A stretch of DNA of 38,453 nucleotides from an uncultured Chitinophagaceae bacterium. GTDB taxonomy: Bacteria > Bacteroidota > Bacteroidia > Chitinophagales > Chitinophagaceae. The translations under genes and the position numbers were made by a program. The stretch covers positions 1 through 38,453 of the forward strand of contig CALLZY010000008.1 in the NCBI GenBank assembly GCA_937858715.1, written 5' to 3'. The notes under the pieces were generated by a model. The model had not been told where the DNA came from. It saw only the letters and a list, made by a program, of their open reading frames with translations, and did not search any database. This document shows, one piece after another, positions 35,678 to 38,453 of the stretch; position 1 is the stretch's first letter, and each line of letters begins with the position of its first letter.

Positions 35678-36823
35678 ATGATTAGAAGAGATATTCTTGC
35701 TCAGATTGAGAGAAGGATAAACCAAGAAAAGATTATTTTTCTTTTCGGTGCCCGGCAAGTTGGAAAGAGTACTCTTTTAAAAGAAATAATCAAAAACCGG
35801 GAAAACAGTTTTTGGATGAATGCAGATGACCCGGTCGTTCAATCTTTGTTTCAAAATTTTTCGGTTGCCTCTTTTAAAGCATTAGCCGGAAAAGCTGAAT
35901 ACATAATTATTGACGAGGCCCAGCAACTTCCCGACATCGGTAAAAAGCTGAAATTGCTTTTTGATGCCGGGCCAGGTGTCCAGATTTTAGCAACAGGCTC
36001 ATCTTCCTTTGAATTACGGAATAAAACAAGCGAACCGTTAACCGGTAGAAAATGGGAGTTTTTTTTATACCCTTTCAGTTTCCGGGAACTGGCCTTGCAT
36101 ACTAACAACCTGAATGAAATACAGCAACTGCCATTGCGGTTGCTGTATGGAAGCTATCCCGATGTAATCAATCACCCCGGCGATGAACGGCAACGGCTGC
36201 AACTGATAATGGACAGCTACTTGTATAAAGATGTGTTGATGTGGCAGGGTCTGAAAAAACCTGAAAAAATTCTGCACCTGCTGAAGGCTCTTGCCTTGCA
36301 AATTGGCAGCGAGGTTAACTATACAGAACTTGGTAACCTGATACAGCTTGACCGTGACACTGTCGAAAAATACATTACGGTGCTGGAACAGAGCTTTGTT
36401 ATTTTCAGGCTTCCCAGCTATAGTACCAACCAGCGAAAAGAACTATCGAAAGCTAAAAAAGTTTATTTTTTTGATGTGGGCATACGTAATGCCCTGCTTG
36501 GGGATTTTCGTCCGCTTGAAATAAGGCAGGACACCGGTGCCCTTTGGGAAAACTATATAATCGCTGAACTGTGGAAACAAAATCAATACAGCTTTGAATA
36601 TGGCAGGTTTTATTTCTGGCGAACAGTAAGCCAGCAGGAAGTGGACCTGGTAATCGAAAAGAATGGCACCCTTCACACTTTCGAGATAAAATGGAACCCA
36701 ACGGCAAAAGCCCGGCTAAGTAAAAGTTTCAGCAGCCAATACCCCAACCATACATTTTCAATTATCCACCGTGATAACTATTGGCAGTGGTTAGCAGGAA
36801 ATCAGTCCGACGGTTTTCTTTAA
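35678..36823 (+). CDS. AAA-type ATPase with DUF4143 domain
   Basis: A 381-aa ATP-binding protein. From ATG 35678 (MIRRDILAQIERRI) the AAA_14 domain has Walker A GARQVGKST at about 24-32, Walker B YIIIDEAQQ near 75-83 and an ATGSSSFEL sensor-like segment. The DUF4143 half follows with a winged-helix-like region (VNYTELGNLIQLDRDTVEKY) and a nuclease-like C-terminus (REVDL-type SQQEVDLVIEK, then HTFEIKW) resembling restriction-endonuclease folds. The family is common, patchily distributed and of unclear role. The frame is open up to a GTG at 35618, but that part is AT-rich and non-conserved in appearance. It lies between two housekeeping genes, so it may be an acquired cargo gene. Confidence 0.88.
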   Translation: MIRRDILAQIERRINQEKIIFLFGARQVGKSTLLKEIIKNRENSFWMNADDPVVQSLFQNFSVASFKALAGKAEYIIIDEAQQLPDIGKKLKLLFDAGPGVQILATGSSSFELRNKTSEPLTGRKWEFFLYPFSFRELALHTNNLNEIQQLPLRLLYGSYPDVINHPGDERQRLQLIMDSYLYKDVLMWQGLKKPEKILHLLKALALQIGSEVNYTELGNLIQLDRDTVEKYITVLEQSFVIFRLPSYSTNQRKELSKAKKVYFFDVGIRNALLGDFRPLEIRQDTGALWENYIIAELWKQNQYSFEYGRFYFWRTVSQQEVDLVIEKNGTLHTFEIKWNPTAKARLSKSFSSQYPNHTFSIIHRDNYWQWLAGNQSDGFL

Positions 36824-36919
36824 TATCACATCGATCTGTTATGGCATCCCGCAACCATTTCATCTGCAACTGTTGCAATTCCGGTCTATTTACTATCTTC
36901 CCTTTTTAATCAGCTTGCT

Positions 36920-37969
36920 ATGCACAAATCTAAAATTGCAGGTATCGGTATGTATGTGCCCGCCAACGTAGTTACCAATAACGACCTGCTCAAATACATG
37001 GACACCAGCGACGAATGGATACAGGAACGTACCGGCATCAAAGAACGCCGCTATGCCCATCGAACAGAAGAAACCACCACCACCATGGGAGTGGAAGCCG
37101 CCAAAATAGCCATCGAAAGGGCCGGTATCACCCCGCAGGATATTGACTTTATCATATTTGCCACCCTTAGCCCCGATTACTATTTTCCGGGGTGTGGCGT
37201 ATTGCTGCAGCGGGCCATGAAGATGAAAGAAATTGGCGCATTGGATGTAAGAAACCAGTGCAGCGGCTTTGTATATGCCCTGAGTGTGGCTGACCAGTTC
37301 ATTAAGACTGGCATGTACAAAAATATTCTCGTTGTGGGTGCAGAGAAACATTCCTTCGGGCTTGATTTCAGCACCAGGGGCAGAAATGTTTCCGTCATCT
37401 TTGGTGATGGTGCCGGAGCGGTGGTGTTGCAGCCTGCATCCAAAGAAGGGCAGGGTATACTGAGCACACACCTGCACAGCAATGGCGACAGTGCCGAAAT
37501 TCTTGCCATGTACAACCCAGGCACCCATGCCAATCACTGGAAAGAAGAAAAGTATGCTTCGTTTGATGAAGCGGAAATAGGACAAATGTTTTTCAGTCAC
37601 CAGATGATTGAGGACGGACAGATATTTCCCAACATGGACGGCCCCGCAGTATTTAAAGTAGCCGTGGAAAAATTCCCGGAAGTGATAAGAGAAGCCCTTG
37701 CAGCCAATAGTCTTCAGACTTCTGATATAAATCTTCTTATACCGCACCAGGCCAACCTGCGCATCAGCCAGTTTGTACAAAAAAAACTGGGGCTGCGTGA
37801 CGATCAGTTGCATAACAATATTCAGAAATTTGGCAACACCACTGCCGCCTCGGTGCCTATTGCACTGTGCGAAGCATGGGAGCAGGGAAAAGTAAAAGAA
37901 GGCGATCTTGTTTGTCTCGCTGCTTTTGGCAGCGGCTTTACGTGGGCCAGTGCCCTGATAAGGTGGTAA
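36920..37969 (+). CDS. fabH: 3-oxoacyl-ACP synthase III (KAS III) family protein
   Basis: A 349-aa condensing enzyme with an intact catalytic triad: Cys114 (DVRNQCSGFVYAL), His276 (LLIPHQANLRIS) and Asn306 (KFGNTTAASVP). The N-terminus (KIAGIGMYVPANVVTNNDLL, then DEWIQERTGIKERR) and C-terminus (LAAFGSGFTWASALIRW) match FabH. FabH starts fatty-acid synthesis by joining acetyl-CoA or branched acyl-CoA to malonyl-ACP. It is about 30 residues longer than Escherichia coli FabH, with an extra segment at about 195-240 (YNPGTHANHWKEEKYASFDE). It stands apart from a plsX/fab cluster, so it may be a paralogue with a different primer or role; the gene symbol refers to the family. Confidence 0.9.
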   Translation: MHKSKIAGIGMYVPANVVTNNDLLKYMDTSDEWIQERTGIKERRYAHRTEETTTTMGVEAAKIAIERAGITPQDIDFIIFATLSPDYYFPGCGVLLQRAMKMKEIGALDVRNQCSGFVYALSVADQFIKTGMYKNILVVGAEKHSFGLDFSTRGRNVSVIFGDGAGAVVLQPASKEGQGILSTHLHSNGDSAEILAMYNPGTHANHWKEEKYASFDEAEIGQMFFSHQMIEDGQIFPNMDGPAVFKVAVEKFPEVIREALAANSLQTSDINLLIPHQANLRISQFVQKKLGLRDDQLHNNIQKFGNTTAASVPIALCEAWEQGKVKEGDLVCLAAFGSGFTWASALIRW

Positions 37970-38004
37970 TGCAACTTGCCAACTCAACAGCACATCATAA
38001 CGGT

Positions 38005-38433
38005 ATGAATAAATATTTTCTGATACTGCTTTTTACCCTCGGCACATTTATGGCACAGGCGCAAACCGGCTGGACTGTCAGCTACCAGAAAAAAGCGTTG
38101 CTGAAAAATGCGGCTGAAGACAAAACGAAAAATGTGGTAAACATTAAAACATCAACGCTGAAGAGTACAGACCTTTTACAGTTGCAGCCTGTTGATGCTG
38201 ATACGGCTTATACCATCACTGTTGAGGCGGAAGCGGTGAATGAAGAGTTTACCGGCCTTAAATCATGGGAATACAAGGGGAAAGCTGTAAGTATTTCCGG
38301 TGCCGAATTAAAAACGCTTTTTACAGGCCGCAAGAAGCTGGCTTTTTATTATACGGCCATACCTAAGGACCCCAATCTCGCTGCCGTGGTTCGTGTACGT
38401 AAAGTGCATATCTGCACTGTGAGCCTTAAATAA
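38005..38433 (+). CDS. Small secreted protein of unknown function
   Basis: A 142-aa protein starting at ATG 38005 with a good signal peptide (MNKYFLILLFTLGTFMAQAQ). The frame is open to 37867, inside the preceding KAS III gene, but that part is shadow. The mature region is beta-rich and about 120 residues (GWTVSYQKKALLKNAAEDKT, ending RVRKVHICTVSLK), without a recognised domain. It lies 35 nt after the KAS III gene in the same direction and may be co-transcribed with it. Confidence 0.75.
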   Translation: MNKYFLILLFTLGTFMAQAQTGWTVSYQKKALLKNAAEDKTKNVVNIKTSTLKSTDLLQLQPVDADTAYTITVEAEAVNEEFTGLKSWEYKGKAVSISGAELKTLFTGRKKLAFYYTAIPKDPNLAAVVRVRKVHICTVSLK

Positions 38434-38453
38434 AATTTGCAGGCATTTTTAGA

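Noticed and set aside
36865-36877. Palindrome TGCAACTGTTGCA upstream of the KAS III gene.
   Set aside because: Six-base arms are expected several times by chance in a window of this size, and no second copy or promoter partner supports it.
36893-37993. Long antisense open frame (366 codons, minus strand) opposite the KAS III gene.
   Set aside because: It mirrors a gene with a full catalytic triad, has a composition typical of antisense frames (many His, Phe, Gly) and no recognisable domain.
1-38453. Search by eye for tRNA, rRNA, riboswitches, insertion sequences and phage genes.
   Set aside because: None was seen. A tRNA and covariance-model scan would be decisive, and small RNAs cannot be excluded by reading alone.

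Overview
This 38,453-base window looks chromosomal and comes from a Bacteroidota bacterium, most likely a Chitinophagaceae-type member. The evidence is a SusC/SusD outer-membrane pair with ECF sigma and FecR regulators, a DUF4834 protein, a NarL-type PAS kinase, a long PurF-like enzyme, lipoprotein and signal-peptide styles of the phylum, and repeated TAnnTTTG (-7) promoter boxes just in front of start codons. No rRNA, tRNA, CRISPR, insertion sequence or phage gene was recognised.

Layout. (1) 1-401, minus: 5' end of a large secreted SdrD_B-like surface protein that runs off the window. (2) 402-6613: a possible small plus-strand gene, a degenerate receiver protein, and a two-component system whose giant PAS sensor kinase is split in two by a frameshift in a TA dinucleotide tract; its NarL-type response regulator overlaps the kinase gene by ATGA and is followed by a clear terminator. 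(3) 6614-7096: non-coding, with a perfect palindrome and a probable terminator. (4) 7097-17969, all minus: a regulated outer-membrane uptake locus in the order ECF sigma factor, secreted thioredoxin protein, FecR anti-sigma, SusC, SusD, TlpA-like thioredoxin protein fused to a LolA-like domain, and a stand-alone LytTR regulator. It has no carbohydrate-active enzyme. (5) 18084-28759: single metabolic or housekeeping genes on both strands (fructosamine kinase family, M16 zinc peptidase, a two-repeat membrane protein, aminotransferase, a 42-residue lipoprotein, glycosyltransferase, EamA exporter, SixA phosphatase, PurF-like amidotransferase). (6) 28860-35157, minus: rimP-nusA-infB, with a recognisable promoter and a 12-bp leader hairpin, then a SurA-like chaperone with its own promoter box and terminator. 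(7) 35245-38433, plus: DUF4834 protein, DUF4143-type ATPase, KAS III and a small secreted protein.

How they fit together: the sigma/FecR pair should sense SusC occupancy and drive the SusCD operon. Its two secreted thioredoxin-fold proteins suggest the cargo or its processing involves thiol chemistry or peptides rather than glycans (inference). The points most worth checking are the TA-tract frameshift (possible phase variation, or a sequence error), the tandem PAS duplication in the same kinase, the thioredoxin-rich SusCD locus, the rimP leader hairpin, and the tiny lipoprotein at 24094-24222.
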